Source of the DNA: Loripinus fragilis
Lineage: Eukaryota; Mollusca; Bivalvia; Lucinida; Lucinidae
Direction of reading: 5' to 3'
Assembly: GCA_964019695.1 (NCBI GenBank)
Contig: OZ026516.1
Coordinates: 96,286,368 to 96,350,367, forward strand
Length of the DNA stretch: 64,000 nucleotides
This document shows positions 41,101 to 44,100 of this stretch, piece by piece. The notes under the pieces are model-generated. The model saw nothing but the letters and a program-made list of their open reading frames with translations, was not told the origin of the DNA and did no database searches. Within the stretch, counting starts at the first letter, position 1. Every line of letters begins with the position of its first letter. Both the position numbers and the translations under genes were made by a program.

Positions 41101-44100
41101 CTTTTTAGTAATACTGAATATTACGATGGAATAGTATTACTTTTTAATATATTTAGCAAAATTTATTCATTTCTATGCTATGTATGAACAAAAACACACA
41201 TTTTTCAGAAATTTATACTCTGCTGCAAATTTAACATAAAGATTAAAGTTTAAACAAAGAAATGGTCCTGTCTACAGTAAAACCTGTCTTAAGTGGCCGC
41301 TCAAAAATGGACAAAACAAAGATCTCAATGACAAATGGTAGCTTAATGAAGTTCGAAAGTATTGCAGAATGCTCCCCTTGGAGCATTCTGCAATACTTTT
41401 GACCTGCATTAAGCCATAATCTGTCTTGAAAACCATTTTTGGTCTTCTTTTTGAGTGGCCGCTTAAGACAGATTTTACTTTATTTCACAGCCCAGAAATA
41501 CAGACCTACCCACAGTACCAGAAGACCATCCAATAGAAATACCAGACCAGAGACAGATTACACTGGTAAGTCCTTAACCATTTGTATTCTGATGGACTAT
41601 TCCAATACAGATAAATATAATAATTTAATAAGGATGGTATTGTCCATTGCATAGGTTTAGATAAAGAAAAAATTTCAGTGTAAATTTGTAAATAACTTTT
41701 TACCCATACTTTTTAGCATATGTTTAGGGTGCTCAAAAGAACCATCTCATTGAGGCGATGCGTGAGCGGAGCAGTAAAAGGTGATTTCCAAACATATATC
41801 CGACGATATACCTCTCCAAATGAAAATTTTAAATGTGGTTATCTCAATTCTAATGCACTTCTGCAGTTTTGTCTCAAATTGGAGCGTTGCAAGCCGCATA
41901 ATGCCGCACATCATCTAATGAAATATGATGTAATTAATAATGTCAGAATGTATCCTACAGTATATCGCAGGATATATTGTCGCAAATTTTTGACATTATC
42001 CAATGAGAAGTAGCATTACAAAAGCAAGTGCATTAGAATGTGACAATTAACCACCAACCAAGCAAACAAAATTTCATCCAGGGTTCGCACAGGCTTGAAA
42101 AGTACTTGAATTAAGAGGGCTTTCTTGAAAAGTCCTTAAAAATTAAATAAGCCTTGAAATTTACTGGAAAGTCACTCAAAAGCCTTGAAAAGTCCTTGAA
42201 TTTTTCTATTTTCTGTAGGACTTAACACTGTTGATAGAGATCTAAATCAGTATACAATTGTTGTGTCTTTATTTGGTGCAGCATTTGCTGCACCAAATAA
42301 AGTCAGACCAATTTTATACTAATTTTCTAAGACTCTGTCTAGCATTTCTGAAGTAGGTTTTTAACACATAAATCATGATTTTTCATAAACATTTAGTCCT
42401 TGAAAACTGTAGGATAGTCTTTAAAAGTCCTTGAAAGTCCTTGAATTTTACTCAAACTTGCCTGTATGAACCCTGTCATCTCTTGCAGTCTGAACCTATC
42501 ATGATGGAACCAGTCCGAGTAAATCCAATCCACGTGCCAACAGCTGATATTATTGAAGAGGAAGAGGAGGACGAAGGAGGGGGGCCTTCTCTCGGAACCA
42601 TGGACTTTGCTGTCACCAGGGATCTCGGCATTCTGAGGGATGTCGTCAGACCCTTGGCGGAGAAACAAGGACCTCACTCGCCGAAAGCTAAGCGAAAACT
42701 AGACTTACAGGAAGAAAATATTGAAAACAGAAATACAGCAGATTCTAATTTACACGAATTATCAGTGTAAGTTTCTTTAGTAAAGCTTCAGATGAGCAGA
42801 TAATTAATTATTTGAGCCGAAACATGAGATTTCCAACAATGTGGTATGTGCGAGCAGCAAAGGCTCAGACCAGCCTGCGCATAGGCGCAGTCTGGTCAGA
42901 GCCTTTGCTACCCGCTTGAATATTCTATGACTGTTAAGCTACTGACCGAACATCATTTGGAGTTTCTAGGCTTAAATGGAGACTGAACAAGCTCATCTGA
43001 GTCTATACTTGTCAAAATGCCACATTGTTGGAAATCACATGTCGCGGTTCATTTTATTGGGGTGGGGGCAACTTGTATAAAAATGGTATTTACATAGGCA
43101 AAGGCTCAGACACTACTTTGCAACTGCACAGGCACACTCGTATAGATGGAATCTTTCAGGATAATAACGCAATTTATGTTTTTTGGGCCATAGGTGACGA
43201 TCAAAATTCTCATTCAAAGAGGTGAAGTTTTCAGGATTATGCCAAAATTTAGAATTTTAGGGCTGATGTTCAAGAAAATGAACCCTAAAACCCTGAATTA
43301 GGCAGAAATAATAGCTTCAGTTTGCTCGATTGTAAGATTCTATTTATCATTTGACACTAACTACTTTGAAATCATTTTTTGACGTAAAAATTCTCAGATT
43401 TTGCCATATATGAAATGTTGTAGCTGTCATTACATTACTAAATATGTAAACCACTACATTCACAGGTTCAGATAAACAAAAATTTTGGGAAGCGCAGTGG
43501 CTCATTGGTAGAGTGCTTGACTTGAGACCGAGGGGCCGCGGGTTCGAGCCTCACCGGCTTCACTGCGTTGTGGTCCTTGAGAAAGACACATTTATCCTAG
43601 CTTAGTACTGGTTCAACCCAGGAAGTCCCGTCCCTGTTTAACTGAAAGATTGTTGATGGGACGTAAAGAATCAAATCAAACAAACAAAACAAAAATTTTG
43701 AGCGTAAAATTGTAAATATTTTCTTACCCATCAGTTTTAACATATGTTTTGGGTGCTCAATAGAACTGTCTCATTGAGATGGTTCTTTTGAGTACCCACA
43801 ACATATGTTTTGGTTGAGAAATAAGAAAAAATATTTTTTTCATTACACACTCTTGACTAAAGGCCTGTACATTGCATTATATTACTCCCAGAAGTAACAT
43901 CATGTGATAAAGAGTAATACTGTCATTTTGGTAGAAAATCTTAGCTATGAATATTTTATTTTTTCAGTCCAGAACTTCATGATCAGCTGATAAAAAGCAG
44001 AAATTCCAAGAAAAGATTGAGAAAAGTCCTCAGAGATTATGAAGAAACTTTCATTAGAAATACTGGAAGGTAAGTTGTCAGGGGCGGATCCAAGATTTCT

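Noticed and set aside
41720..42013. 97-codon open frame after the M3 arm
   Set aside because: No recognisable homology, begins in MITE sequence and lies inside a FAM13 intron; likely chance.
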